Of a DNA stretch of 64,000 bases, positions 40,843-50,559 are shown in pieces. Made by a program: the position numbers and the translations under genes. The notes beneath the pieces are model-generated. The model searched no databases, was not told where the DNA came from, and was given only the letters and a program-made list of their open reading frames with translations. Every line of letters begins with the position of its first letter. The first letter of the stretch is position 1. This DNA is from Megaustenia siamemsis (Eukaryota; Mollusca; Gastropoda; Stylommatophora; Ariophantidae): positions 59,744,043 through 59,808,042 of the forward strand of contig JAVIAB010000159.1 in assembly GCA_032433765.1 (NCBI GenBank), given 5' to 3'.

Positions 40843-40919
40843 GAGACAGAACGGTGAGGTGGGGGGTTGTGAACTCGTCCACTGGGGGTCGATCCCAAAA
40901 ACGGCTTCTGTGAAATGGC

Positions 40920-41120
40920 AAGAGAAATTTACTAACATAGAATTATGGAAATGTACCAGTCAAAAATACCAGTGGATAAAGACATGCAACGAATGCGATG
41001 GCACTAAATAGGACACACACTGCGGAAGCCAACTGAGAGTGCTACACAACAGGCCCTTTTTTGGAATCCCCAGGGAATTATCTTAAAAGAATGGCAAGAA
41101 ACAGAACGACTTGGAAAGTG
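40920..41120 (+). mobile_element. LINE-G 3' region
   Basis: Runs from TAACATAGAATTATGGAAATG through the CACACACTGCGGAAGCCAAC block and, with a deletion, into the 38-bp array. Confidence 0.65.
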
Positions 41121-41578
41121 TTTGTTGAGAACCTAAGCTCCACATGGAGCTGAAAGTGTTTGTTGAGGACATATGCTCCACATGGAGCTGAAAGTGTTTG
41201 TTGAGGACCTATGCTCCACATGGAGCTGAAAGTGTTTGTTGAGGACCTATGCTCCACAGGGAGCTGAAAGTGTTTGTTGAGGACCTATGCTCCACAGGGA
41301 GCTGAAAGTGTTTGTTGAGGACCTATGCTCCACATGGAGCTGAAAGTGTTTGTTGAGGACCTATGCTCCACATGGAGCTGAAAGTGTTTGTTGAGGACCT
41401 AAGCTCCACAGGGAGCTGAAAGTGTTTGTTGAGGACCTAAGCTCCACAGGGAGCTGAAAGTGTTTGTTGAGGACCTAAGCTCCACAGGGAGCTGAAAGTG
41501 TTTGTTGAGGACCTAAGCTCCACAGGGAGCTGAAAGTGTTTGTTGAGGACCTAAGCTCCACAGGGAGCTGAAAGGTAC
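41115..41578. repeat. Second 38-bp LINE-G-derived minisatellite
   Basis: Twelve units of 38 bp (GAGGACCTATGCTCCACAGG + GAGCTGAAAGTGTTTGTT). They are very homogeneous, differing at two or three positions (ACATGG or ACAGGG; CTATGC or CTAAGC) that change in blocks. It is independent of the array at 4.2 kb because all units share GAGGAC instead of GAAGAC. It ends with the normal LINE-G end GCTGAAAGGTACAAGAAGAAG. Confidence 0.92.
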
Positions 41579-41654
41579 AAGAAGAAGACTGGTGGTGATG
41601 TCTTCGCAAGACTCTGATTGAAGCTCGGTAGAGATCTGTCTAAACGTCTTTTTT

Positions 41655-41985
41655 CCAGCTTTTACCTCTGACGAAGTCCCTAGAGACTAGGAACTGAATT
41701 TTGCGTGTTAATCCGTTTTTGCCACAGGGGTCCCTCGACGCACAGGCAGATAACTTCGGAGGTATTCATATTTTGTTTCGTTGATGAGTAATTGACAGTT
41801 ATTATATTGATAAATTATTTTATTTTAAATAGTTATATATAGAGTAATTGACGTTTCAATCCGGGCCTCGCTTGCTGAGAGAGAAATCATAAATAAAAAA
41901 ATCCTAACTCAGCCGGGATTTGAACCCACAACCTCTCTGTCACGAGACCGGCGTCTAGCCTCGAGACCAACCAGTCCCCCATGTA
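41655..41985 (-). mobile_element. SINE-3 copy
   Basis: Reverse of the copy at 12391, from the ACGAAGTCCCTAGAGACTAG end to the CCAACCAGTCCCCC head. The B-box region reads GGATTTGAACCCAC in plus sense. Confidence 0.78.
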
Positions 41986-42012
41986 ATCATCTTACATCTG
42001 TATAGTTATAGT

Positions 42013-42300
42013 TATTCGACGGCCCCCGGTATCACTGCGAACGAATTAAAATCCATAATTGCTCAACCGCCCGTGCCAGTGGAATCATCCGAATTAAATT
42101 ATCTCATTGAAGGATACAAGCAAAGAAAGGCAGCTGCAGTCCCCATCATAGCAAACACAGCACTCGTAAAAAAAAAAGCGGGGCGTATCAGCACCGCAAG
42201 TAAACGCATCTGAACTATCCTTCGTCATACGATATCATCATTCATCGTAAGCAATTTGAATATAGAAACGCCATCCAGATGAAAAGCACAGCTCACAGTT
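42013..42300 (+). mobile_element. Repeat X, partial
   Basis: First two thirds of repeat X, starting GGCCCCCGGTATCACTGCGA and ending at AGCTCACAGTTGTGC where LINE-C begins. The missing last third appears at 46410-46500, but a shared origin of the two pieces is not proven. Confidence 0.6.
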
Positions 42301-42302
42301 GT

Positions 42303-43035
42303 GCATTAAGGTTGTGCTACCAATGCCAGTCCTGGACCCTAGATGCAAGAATAATACAAAATAGCCTCTTCTTCTCCTCTTCTTCTTCTTTCCTTCCTCA
42401 TTTGCCTTTCAGCGTCGAGGGGAGATATGATTTGCGGTATTTTCCTCTTCTGTTCGCCTCTGCTGCTGTTATGTTTCCTAGTACTTCTAGTATTCCGTAT
42501 TCCGTTTTTCGTGGTCGACCATTGGGTCTGGTATTCTCGCAACGTTTATTGAAAATAAACTAGCAAATAGCCACTACTGAGATGAAATATGTTAGACGAA
42601 TGATAGGAAAAAGACTGAGATACAAGATCAAAAATGAAGAACTGAGAAAAACGTTATAAATAACCCCGCCATAGAATATATAAAGAAACAACAGATAAAA
42701 TAGTTTGGTCGAAAAGTAGAAAGGTTAAAAACACAACGCAACGAGCCTTCAACAAATATTGCGAGATTTTTTTCCTTTTTTTTCAATTTTTCCTCGCATT
42801 CAGCTTTACTGCAGCTTCGCATTTTTATGCATTCACTTGCATTTCTTTGCCTTAACCCATTGCGAGAACACCAGACTCAAGGGCCGACCACACAAAAAAA
42901 TGGAATGACGGAATATTAGAAAGAGTAGAAAACATAACAGCAGCAGATGTAAACATTAGAACAAAACACCACAATTTATAACACTCCTCGACGCTGAAAG
43001 ACAAATGAAGAAGGAAAAAATAAAAAGAAGTAGAA
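42303..43035 (+). mobile_element. Rearranged LINE-C
   Basis: Three LINE-C pieces lie head to head: 42303-42360 plus, 42361-42550 minus, 42555-43035 plus. The inverted middle piece fits a 5' inversion (twin priming) or a second insertion. A 93-bp insert (42766-42858) interrupts the last piece. Confidence 0.65.
42766..42858. mobile_element. Short repeat W, 93 bp
   Basis: Flanked by ATTGCGAG (42758-42765, 42859-42866). A related sequence (CATTCAGTTTTACTGCAGCT) is at 49457-49520, where it interrupts another element. T-rich at one end. Too short to classify. Confidence 0.45.
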
Positions 43036-43044
43036 GACCATAAT

Positions 43045-43262
43045 TTTCAATCATCGCGACACATTTTTGGGTGATGTGGTCGGTATCACGCCAGACCGCC
43101 TTTACTTACCAGAAAAATCTATGGTACCCATTTTAGAGGCTGGGTGATCACAAGAGCCTTGTTTGTCAAAAAAAAAAAAATCCGATACTCCTGAGGATCG
43201 AATCCGGATCCCTCAGATCAGGAAGTGAGCACACTAACCACTCAATGATCGAGGTCACTGAT
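43045..43262 (-). mobile_element. SINE-2 copy
   Basis: Minus-strand head ACTGAGTGGTTAGTGTGC-like, B-box region GGATTCGATCC. The body carries GATGTGGTCGGTATCACGCC in plus sense. Confidence 0.7.
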
Positions 43263-43267
43263 GTAGT

Positions 43268-43530
43268 AAAAGTAAAGTAAAGAGCCCCTGTCACGCCAAG
43301 TGGCGTATAGGAAACATGGTGTTAGTGACTATAAACTTTACAGACCTTCAGCACATGATTTTTGGGGTAATGTGGTCGGTATTACGCCCATACCGCTTTA
43401 CTTTCCTAGAAAAAAAATCCGGTACCCATTTAAGGCTGGGTGAACCCGGAAGCCGTCGATTGGGTCCGAACCCTACCCCTTGTCCTTTGTAGTTCAGTTC
43501 ACTAACTCCTGAGCTATCGCGGCACCCTCA
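43268..43530 (-). mobile_element. SINE-5, first of a tandem pair
   Basis: Full-length, same structure as 36461-36720. Left flank CACTGATGTAGTA, right flank CACCGGTGTAGTA. Confidence 0.82.
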
Positions 43531-43544
43531 CCGGTGTAGTAAGT

Positions 43545-43798
43545 AAAAGTACCCCCGTCACGCCAAGTGGCGTATAGGGAAATATGGTGTTAGTGACCCT
43601 ATATTTTACAGACCTTCAGCACATGATTTTTGGGGCAATGTGGTCGGTATTGCACCCGTGCTGCTTTACTTTCCTAGAAAAAAAATCCGGTACCCATTTA
43701 AGGCTGGGTAAACCCGGTATCCGTCGATTGGGGTCGAACCCTACCCCTTGTCCTTTGTAGTCCAGTTCACTGACCACTGAGCTATCGCGGCTCCCTCA
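43545..43798 (-). mobile_element. SINE-5, second of a tandem pair
   Basis: Same orientation, separated from the first by the 12-base CACCGGTGTAGT, which occurs again after it. Either two insertions at one site or a duplication by recombination between flanks. Confidence 0.82.
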
Positions 43799-44286
43799 CC
43801 GGTGTAGTGTCGAACGTATAATCCAAACATCCTGCATTGTAAATTGCACTGTAATCACAGGGATTATCGGTAGCCTAAGTGGGAAAACCACTAGACTGGA
43901 CTACCGACGTTCGGACAACCCGTGTTCGATTCCCGCTGGGAGCAGTGTGAATTGTACTATTGTTTGGGGGGGGGGGGGGGGAAATACCCTCGCGGTCGAC
44001 CTAGCCCCTGGTAGAAAAGGGTACCGAGGTAGTGATGTAAACATACCTCTTCCTCTGAATTGATTCACTGATTATCGCCTCGGAAGTTTCCCTCTATAAT
44101 AATATTCATTTATTATTATTTGTCTCCTACCGGGGTAGTACTCTGGGAAGGTGAGGATTGCGACCTGACATCGTGAGTTTGGATGCTGGAAGCGACACTA
44201 TCCAGAAGTCTCAGAACACTTCCGGATAGGCTGTCGAGCACATATGGGTGGAAACTCGTGCGCTAAGACGACGATTAAAGTTTCGT

Positions 44287-44780
44287 CATCATCATCATCG
44301 AGTACCGTCTCCGCAACGAAGGTTGGCTACCATGGAGCGCCATTCTGCTCTGTCTCTTGTTTTCATGGTGCAGGTTGTCATAGGCTGATTTGTCCATCTT
44401 TTGATGTTACTCGTCCATGTTAGTCTTCGTTTGCCTCTGCCTCTTTTATCCCGTATTTCCCCTCAAAGATTACTTTTAGTAGGCTGTTCTGTCTTTTAAC
44501 ATGGCCCAAAAATCGCATGTCTTGTTTGAATTGTGTTTAGTAGTTCTCTTTTCATTTTTAGTTGTTTTAAGACTTCATCGTTTGTTTTCTTTTCTTTCCA
44601 TCCATTTCTGCCATAGATTTTAGAAACAGTGATCTCTGCAATATGTGCCATTTTGGCACGCAAGGTTTCTGTTTTCGAGATTGTGGTTCTGCCCTATGTG
44701 CCGTCTTCGGCTCGAAAGGACAATAGATAGATAGTTAGATGGAATTCTACCTATTCTTCTATATAATCCAATACTATTCA
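44287..44780 (-). mobile_element. LINE-D inserted in SINE-1
   Basis: The AAGTTTCGT duplication brackets it; (ATC)n tail on the left. Minus-strand C-terminal region as in other LINE-D copies. It is interrupted by a LINE-E 3' end at 44625-44745. Confidence 0.72.
44625..44745 (+). mobile_element. LINE-E 3' UTR fragment
   Basis: CTGCCCTATGTGCCGTCTTC and CTCGAAAGGACAATAGATAG match the end of LINE-E at 60940-60990, including the ATAG tail. Confidence 0.6.
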
Positions 44781-44814
44781 AGTTTCGTATTTTACCTTTA
44801 CTGTAATCACAATG

Positions 44815-45165
44815 GTATGCGTGCGGTATTTATTCTCAGTTCCGAAGTAACCATCGGTAGATGACAGAAATACGGTTTTACAGTACACAAATTGTTTATT
44901 TTGTTTATCACGTTTTTATGCCCAGGCCAACGTGTCGCACTTTTGTATACCTGATTTATGATCTCGTATTTACATTTATTTTATTTACGGCAATCAATTT
45001 TTTTTCTGTCGTTTAACGCCCACAATACACGTCATAAATAAAACCTTATCACTGGCTTGGCTGCTATTACCTGGCCACCTTATATGAAGACAAATAATAA
45101 AGCGACAGGCGAGTGTTTTAGTATCAGCTTCTGGGAGCGAAGCACGTGTAGACCAACCTTCGTAA
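44815..45165. other. Unassigned region
   Basis: No gene or repeat family recognised. Confidence 0.4.
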
Positions 45166-45186
45166 AATGTTGAAAGTGTGTATCAA

Positions 45187-46055
45187 GCTTTCTTCTTCTA
45201 CCTTTCAGCTCCCTGTGGTGCATAGTTCTTCAACAAACACTTTCCAAGTCGTTCTGTTTCTTGCCATTCTTTTAAGGTCATTCCATGTCTCCCCCATCAT
45301 CTTTATCACTGCTTCTGTCTGTCTTCTCAAAGAATGTTTTGGGTCTTCCTCTTTGTCTTTTCCCCTGGGGATTCCAAAAAAGGGCCTGCTGTTAAATACT
45401 CTCAGTTGGCTTCCGTAGTGTGTGTCCTATCCAGCGCCCTCGTCTTTGCTGTATCTCTTTATCTACTGGTATTTGACTGATACATTTCCATAATTCTATG
45501 TTTGTCCCTGGACATGCGGGAGTACGGGGAAATGAGAGAGCGGACAGGTTGGCTAGCTGCGCTGTCGTTGAGGACGGGCAACCGATGGATCGGGCGGACA
45601 TCATCAATGCCCTTCGAGATGTTGGAAGAGCACAGGACTTCGACAAACACAGATCAAAGTCACTTCTTCGGATGATGGAAATGGGAGTTAAGATGGGCAC
45701 GGCCAGAAATGAGAAACTTGGTGACCGAGTAAGAAGACTTATCAACCAACATAGAACTGGAGTCGTCAGTCGCTGGACACTGAGGGAATTGCTGAGGAGG
45801 GGATCTGAGCACCTATGGACATGTTCGGAGTGCAATGATGATGACCCGCAAATAAATCAATAACTCAATTCTATGTTAATGATTTTGTCCTGTCATTTCC
45901 ATCCTTTTATTCTGCGTAAGCATCCATTAATGAAAGTCGGTATCTTCATGATTGTCAATTTTGTTGTTCTCCATGTTTCACAGTCATATAATAGGACTGA
46001 CTTAAGATTGGAGTTTAACATTTTTATTTTATTTATGTATCAAGCTATGGTTTGT
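45187..46055 (-). mobile_element. LINE-G interrupted by LINE-K
   Basis: 45187-45502 (3' end, single terminal unit, HTLRKPTESI-type block) and 45878-46055 join across LINE-K. The duplication AATTCTATGTT (45492-45502, 45867-45877) is perfect. Confidence 0.75.
45503..45866 (+). mobile_element. LINE-K: RNase H C-terminal end, open frame
   Basis: About 120 open codons. FVPGHAGVRGNERADRLASC is the conserved last motif of LINE-type RNase H (the His and the NERAD aspartate are present). It is followed by an RRLINQHRTGVVSRWTLREL block and SEHLWTCSECNDDD, a Cys pair near the end. 5'-truncated just before the RNase H motif. It belongs to a LINE encoding RNase H after RT; the autonomous part is absent. 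Confidence 0.78.
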
Positions 46056-46089
46056 ATAAAATATTTTATTTATTTATTTTTTTTTTTTG

Positions 46090-46409
46090 CGGTCACCAGC
46101 TTTCAACTCTGACGAACTCCCTAGAGACTAGGAACTGAATTTTACGCGTTAATCCATTTTTCCCTGGCAGCCGTGTGCACAGGGGTTCCTCGCCGCACAG
46201 GCAGATAACTACGACTTCGGAGGTACTCATGTTTTTTCCGTCGATGAGTAACTGACGTTTCAAGCACGGCCCTGCTGTTGAGACCAGGGGTGGTCGTCGC
46301 GGAGAGAAATCATAAATAAAAATCCCAACCGGTGTAGCCGAGATTTGAACCCACAACCTCTCTGTCCCGAGGCCGACGTCTTGCCTCGAGACCAACCAGT
46401 CCCCCATGG
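46090..46409 (-). mobile_element. SINE-3 copy
   Basis: Complete on the minus strand, between ACGAACTCCCTAGAGACTAG and GACCAACCAGTCCCCC. Confidence 0.78.
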
Positions 46410-46500
46410 ACTTGGAATATGAGGAAACTGCAACAAGGAACACTTTTCATGCATAGCCTGCAATGGTTCCTGCCGCCTATCCACCATATACCAGAAGTTC
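46410..46500 (+). mobile_element. Repeat X, end fragment
   Basis: GAGGAAACTGCAACAAGGAA through CCATATACCAGAAGTTC, the terminal 90 bases of repeat X. Confidence 0.6.
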
Positions 46501-46504
46501 ACGT

Positions 46505-47145
46505 CCTCCCGAAAGTGATGATCGTCATAATTGTTTAAAAATGTATAGCGCTTGATGATGTTTGGCCATCGTTGTTGACTCCAATTTCGAACATATAAAC
46601 ACACAGTTAGTTGTTAGATTGTCCCCGTCGCACATCAAACAACAGACCGTAAGATTAGCTCACGGCCGGTCTGGGGATTTACGATGGGCCATTACGATGA
46701 CGTAGCACACATAACAATGCAAGCACAGCAATGACGTGCCCTTTAGATTCTTGATTACTCTAGTGAATGTAGCCTACGACGAACAGAACACGGTGCAAAT
46801 TCCTTATAGAGATAAAACTTCGGCTTACGAAGCAGTTCACATTTAATGAGAACATATAAATAACTTGCGTCAAGCAAATCCAACAAATCATTGGTCATGA
46901 ACAGCACCAATGTGACGTAAAGCGCAGAACAAGCCTAGACGATGGAAGGTCGCATTCACAACACTTGATTTGTCGAAAATGAAATATTCGAGGCGTACGA
47001 CATTGTTTTATCGGTGCAGATGTAATAAGTAGATCATCATCTTGACTTTAACGCATTAGAGTGCAATTTAGAACCGAAATTAATCAGACATCGAATGCAC
47101 TTTCTGCCGCGATCGAGAGAACGTGGACTAGATCTGCCATCTTAG
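46505..47145. other. Unassigned region upstream of the first visible exon
   Basis: No exon of the intermediate filament gene was recognised in it and no known repeat. Possibly single-copy intronic sequence. Confidence 0.4.
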
Positions 47146-47149
47146 AAAC

Positions 47150-47340
47150 GGGGGCATATGTTGCTACCGAGAAGATACATGTCTTTAGTAATTTTAATGC
47201 GTAGCTGGTGTTATGCCATATGTTCTTCATGACATTTAATGTTTGTGTTGCCATTGCTGCTAATCTTCTTTTAATCTCTTTCTGACAGCCTACATTGTTA
47301 GTTCTGATAGATTTGAGTTGCCATGAAATCGTTTATGTGG
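47150..47340 (-). mobile_element. LINE-J fragment
   Basis: CATATGTTGCTACCGAGAAGAT matches 16765-16790; minus-strand LINE RT remnant. Confidence 0.55.
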
Positions 47341-47506
47341 TTTCTTTAATTTGTAGACACTCACTTCTTTATATACTTATTCAACGTGTGCAACTGTTTC
47401 ATGAACTTCTTTTTCTGCTTACATATATTTGTATTTTATAAGTTTTCTCTGTCTAACAAAGCATATTATATTTAACTCTTCGTCGTTGCTTTTTATTTCT
47501 GTTCAG

Positions 47507-47693
47507 AATCATCACCTACGAAAGCCAGGCCAAAGACAACCGGAAGAAGATCGAGTCGCTAGGCAACCAGATTGGGGAGTACGAAGGAGAGCTCCACACT
47601 TTGAGGCTGAGGATCAGTTCCCTGGAGGATGACAACGTCAAGATTAGGGAGCTCTATGACAAGGTTCAAGAGCACAACAGGCGACTCCGAACG
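47507..47693 (+). CDS. Intermediate filament protein, exon in distal coil 1B
   Basis: Acceptor TTTTATTTCTGTTCAG ends at 47506; donor ACG|GTCAGT at 47694. The first base completes a codon begun in the previous exon; 62 codons then end in phase 0. The peptide has long heptad character ([40 protein letters not shown]) without proline or glycine breaks, as in the alpha-helical rod of cytoplasmic intermediate filament proteins. These assemble into coiled-coil dimers in the cytoskeleton. The exons for head, coil 1A and proximal coil 1B are not visible upstream, although intronic repeats fill at least the preceding few kb. It could also be a lamin, but the following exons look more like invertebrate cytoplasmic chains. 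Confidence 0.85.
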
Positions 47694-47739
47694 GTCAGTG
47701 GGCTGCTGTTATGTCTGTGGCTGTTTTATTGCTATCATC

Positions 47740-48240
47740 ATTGAGTGCCGTCTCCGCATTGAAGGTTGACCACCATGGAGCGCTTCCGCTCTGTCTCTTG
47801 CTTTGAACTTTGATGGTGCAGGTTGTGCCGTTGTCATAGATGATAGGCCATAGATAGGGCAGGCTGACTTGTCTATCTTTTGAATGATGTTAATCGTCCA
47901 AGATGACGTTAGCCTTGGTCTGCCTCTTTTGCCTTGTCTTTCCTCTTCCAAGATTACTTTTAGTAGACTCTAAGACTGCTGTGTCAAAAATGCATCAAAA
48001 TGCTTATATTATATATTATATATCTATTTTATTTAGTAGTTCTCTTTTCATTTTTTATTTTAAAACTTCATCGTTTGGTTTGTTTTCTTTTCTTTCCATC
48101 CTATTTCATCTATTCTTCTATAAATACACATTTCAAAGGCTTCTATTTTCTGTTCTATTTTCTTGTCTAATGTCCATGTTTCTGGACCATATAGGAATAT
48201 TGAGAAGATGTAACATTTTGCTATTCTTAGTTTTAGAGGA
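47740..48240 (-). mobile_element. LINE-D fragment in intron
   Basis: Minus-strand C-terminal region from the GTCTCCGCATTGAAGGTTG end (antisense) upwards, with a deletion near 47985. Confidence 0.7.
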
Positions 48241-48299
48241 AAAATAAAAAAAATGGTATGTAAGAAGCTTTACGTGATAAGTGGACGACACAGACTAAA

Positions 48300-48332
48300 C
48301 AACGTTTCAGCCCAATAGGCCTTCATCAGGAA
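48300..48332 (-). ncRNA. Hammerhead-like core in second PLE
   Basis: Minus strand: CTGATGA box, imperfect stem II with TATT loop, then GAAAC followed by GTT. Pairing of stems I and III was not established. Confidence 0.4.
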
Positions 48333-48544
48333 CAAACAAAAAACACACACACAAAACTAATAACGAAACAACCAAAACAAAAACAATCAAAATGTGTTAA
48401 AGAAAACAAAATTAACTATCCTGTCAAAACCAAAAGGAAATCACAACCAAGTGCGACTGTCGTGAACGTCGAGAAACGTGCAAAAATGTGCGCAAATGCA
48501 CACAGAACCAGAGGAGTTCACACAGGGGTCAGTGTGCAAACACA

Positions 48545-48690
48545 AAGAAAATACTCAGAACCCACACAAAATATCAAAATTGAAGGAATAGACTTGGAGA
48601 CAGTTCAGAACTACAACTACCATGAACATACTATAACCAGTGATGGAAAATGTACAACTGAAATAAACAAAAAAAGATTACAATAAGAGG
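48545..48690 (+). mobile_element. LINE-D fragment
   Basis: Plus strand reads IKIEGIDLETVQNYNYHEHT then ITSDGKCTTEINK; short and 5'/3'-truncated. A poly-G run follows at 48689-48708. Confidence 0.65.
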
Positions 48691-48705
48691 GGGGGGGGGG
48701 GGGGG

Positions 48706-49025
48706 CTCGGTAGCCTAGTTGGGAAAACCACTCAACTGGACTACCGACGTTCGGACAACCCGTGTTCGATTCCCGCTGGGAGCAGTGTGAATTGTACTCG
48801 TGGTTTGAATAAAAAAAATACCCCCACGGTCGACCCAGCCGTTGGCAGAAATGGGTACCAGGGTATTACCCTGGGAAGGTGAGGAATGTTACCTCGCATC
48901 TGAGTTTAGATGCTTGAGGCGACACTATACAGAAATATCCGAACATTTCTGGATAGGCGGCCGAGCACATATGGGTGGAAACTCGCGTGCTAAGACGCCG
49001 GTTCAAGTCTCGTACTTTACCTTTA
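48706..49025 (+). mobile_element. SINE-1, well preserved
   Basis: A-box TAGCCTAGTTGG, B-box GTTCGATTCC, end GTTCAAGTCTCGTACTTTAC plus CTTTAC tail. Confidence 0.82.
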
Positions 49026-49456
49026 CACAAAGGAGAAAGAATCGAATAGTAGACTAACAGGTGCTCAAAAGGCGGTAAGAGTGAGATGTCTGAGAGTGGA
49101 GTACAATAAAAACAAATGAGGGGTAAGGAGCGCAGAAAAAAAAGGTATAGAGGAGAAAACCGAAGTGTCTTATAAGGGACTAGAGGAGAAGAACTATAAA
49201 TAGCATGGCATAAAAAGTAGACCAAAGAACCCAAATATGTGCAGTAGAGAAGGCTATGCAAAAGGGAAGGAGCAACCAAAAAGAAACTATGCGTATGAGT
49301 GTGATACATTCATACCTCTCGGGGTCAGTGAACCATACTGGACTATAAGGCGATTTTCCAATATAGCGGCTGAGGTCGCCAGAGTGACAAAGGACAATAC
49401 CAGTGACACGGATGTCGTCTTTGCCCTTGTGATCAGGGCAGTTGATGTGGGAAGAC

Positions 49457-49910
49457 ATTTTTTAATTTTTCCTCACATTCAGTTTTACTGCAGCTTCACA
49501 TTTTTATGCCTTAACCCTTTCTTAGTTTTAGACCTGGTGTTATTTGTTTTGATGTTAGTATGTTCTTCATGACATTAACATTACTTTTCGCCATTCCTAT
49601 TCTTTTGTTTATTTCAGTTGTACATTTTCCATCACTGGTTATAGTATGTTCATGGTAGTTGTAGTTCTGAACTGTCTCCAGGTCTATTCCTTCAATTTTG
49701 ATATTTTGTGTGGGTTCTGAGTATTTTCTTTGTTTCTGATCATAGTTTTAGTCTTTTTGATATTCATATCTAGATTATAATTTTTGCCTGTCATGTTTAT
49801 GATTATTAATTGTTGTAGATCTTTAGGATTTTCTGCTAGTAGTACAGTATCATGAGCATATCTTAGGTTATTGATTATCTTTCCATTAATGTTTATTGTT
49901 ATGTTCATAC
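49457..49910 (-). mobile_element. LINE-D fragment including the end of the RT active-site region
   Basis: 49520-49910 on the minus strand reads NNLRYAHDTVLLAENPKDLQ: the RT YxDD motif is YAHD here, so the first Asp is replaced. KNYNLDMNIKKTKTM follows. 49457-49520 is a copy of short repeat W. Confidence 0.65.
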
Positions 49911-50074
49911 GGAAATTACGTCTTGGATGGTTGTTTTTGTTTGAATCATAGATGCTGGAGTGAACACCCTAAACTGAGTCAGTCTCAATTTGTAGTTCAG
50001 TGCAGTAATCATTGGAGCACTAAGATTTTAAGTGCTACTGATAGCTGGGTTGCTACTGTATTAGTTCTCTCTCT

Positions 50075-50230
50075 CTCTCTGCGATCAGGACTCAATCAGA
50101 GTAGGATTCCACACTCTCACATGAAGACAACTGTCTGTTTAAGTGAATTGATCGACCCTACAGACAGAACATCATAATTAGAGTCTTTTAGATCCACTCT
50201 GATTGAATACCTGTTAAAACGTTGCACAGT
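50075..50230 (-). mobile_element. LINE-H 3' end
   Basis: (CT)n, then CGATCAGGACTCAATCAGAG, as in the other LINE-H ends. Confidence 0.65.
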
Positions 50231-50234
50231 TGTA

Positions 50235-50525
50235 AGTAATGGTAAAGTACAAGACTTGAATCAGCGTCTCAGCAAGCGAGTTTTCACCAATATGTGCTTG
50301 GCCACCTCTCCAGAAATGTTCGGAGCGGATATGAAGCGGCATTCCTCATCTTCCAAGAGTGCTTACATTGGTACCCATTTTGCCAGTGGCTGGGTTGACC
50401 GCAGCGGGATTTTTTTCCAACCACGAGTACAATTCATACTGCTTCCAGCGGAAATCGAACACGGATTGTCTAAACAATTGTAGCCCTGTAGGGTGGTTTT
50501 CCGAACTAGGCTACTGAGACCCCCA
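50235..50525 (-). mobile_element. SINE-1 copy
   Basis: Reverse of SINE-1 from GGTAAAGTACAAGACTTGAA to the head GGTTTTCCGAACTAGGCTAC. Its 3' region is more diverged than in other copies. Confidence 0.72.
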
Positions 50526-50559
50526 AGTTGCAAGTGTAGTCAGCGACTAGGCTAATTCT

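Larger units (their letters stand above)
43861..44800 (+). mobile_element. SINE-1 interrupted by LINE-D
   Basis: ACTGTAATCACA is duplicated before (43849-43860) and after (from 44801). The head has TAGCCTAAGTGGG and GTTCGATTCCCGC. A poly-G run is at 43966-43981, and there is an unclassified insert of about 110 bases at 44031-44140. The last 18 bases of the SINE lie beyond the inserted LINE-D. Confidence 0.75.
48245..49456 (-). mobile_element. Degraded second PLE (C-terminus to 3' end)
   Basis: On the minus strand, 49456 to about 49260 reads HINCPDHKGKDDIRVTGIVL and, after a frameshift, GSLTPRGMNVSHSYA and stop: the C-terminal end of a PLE GIY-YIG endonuclease. The likely 3' terminus at about 48300-48330 contains CCTGATGAAGGCC..GGGCTGAAACG on the minus strand, a hammerhead-like core closer to consensus (CUGAUGA). 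SINE-1 and a LINE-D fragment (48545-48690) interrupt it. Confidence 0.6.

Noticed and set aside
46505..47145. Possible upstream exon (coil 1A) of the intermediate filament gene
   Set aside because: No segment with heptads between good splice sites was found; the upstream exons probably lie further away or outside the window.
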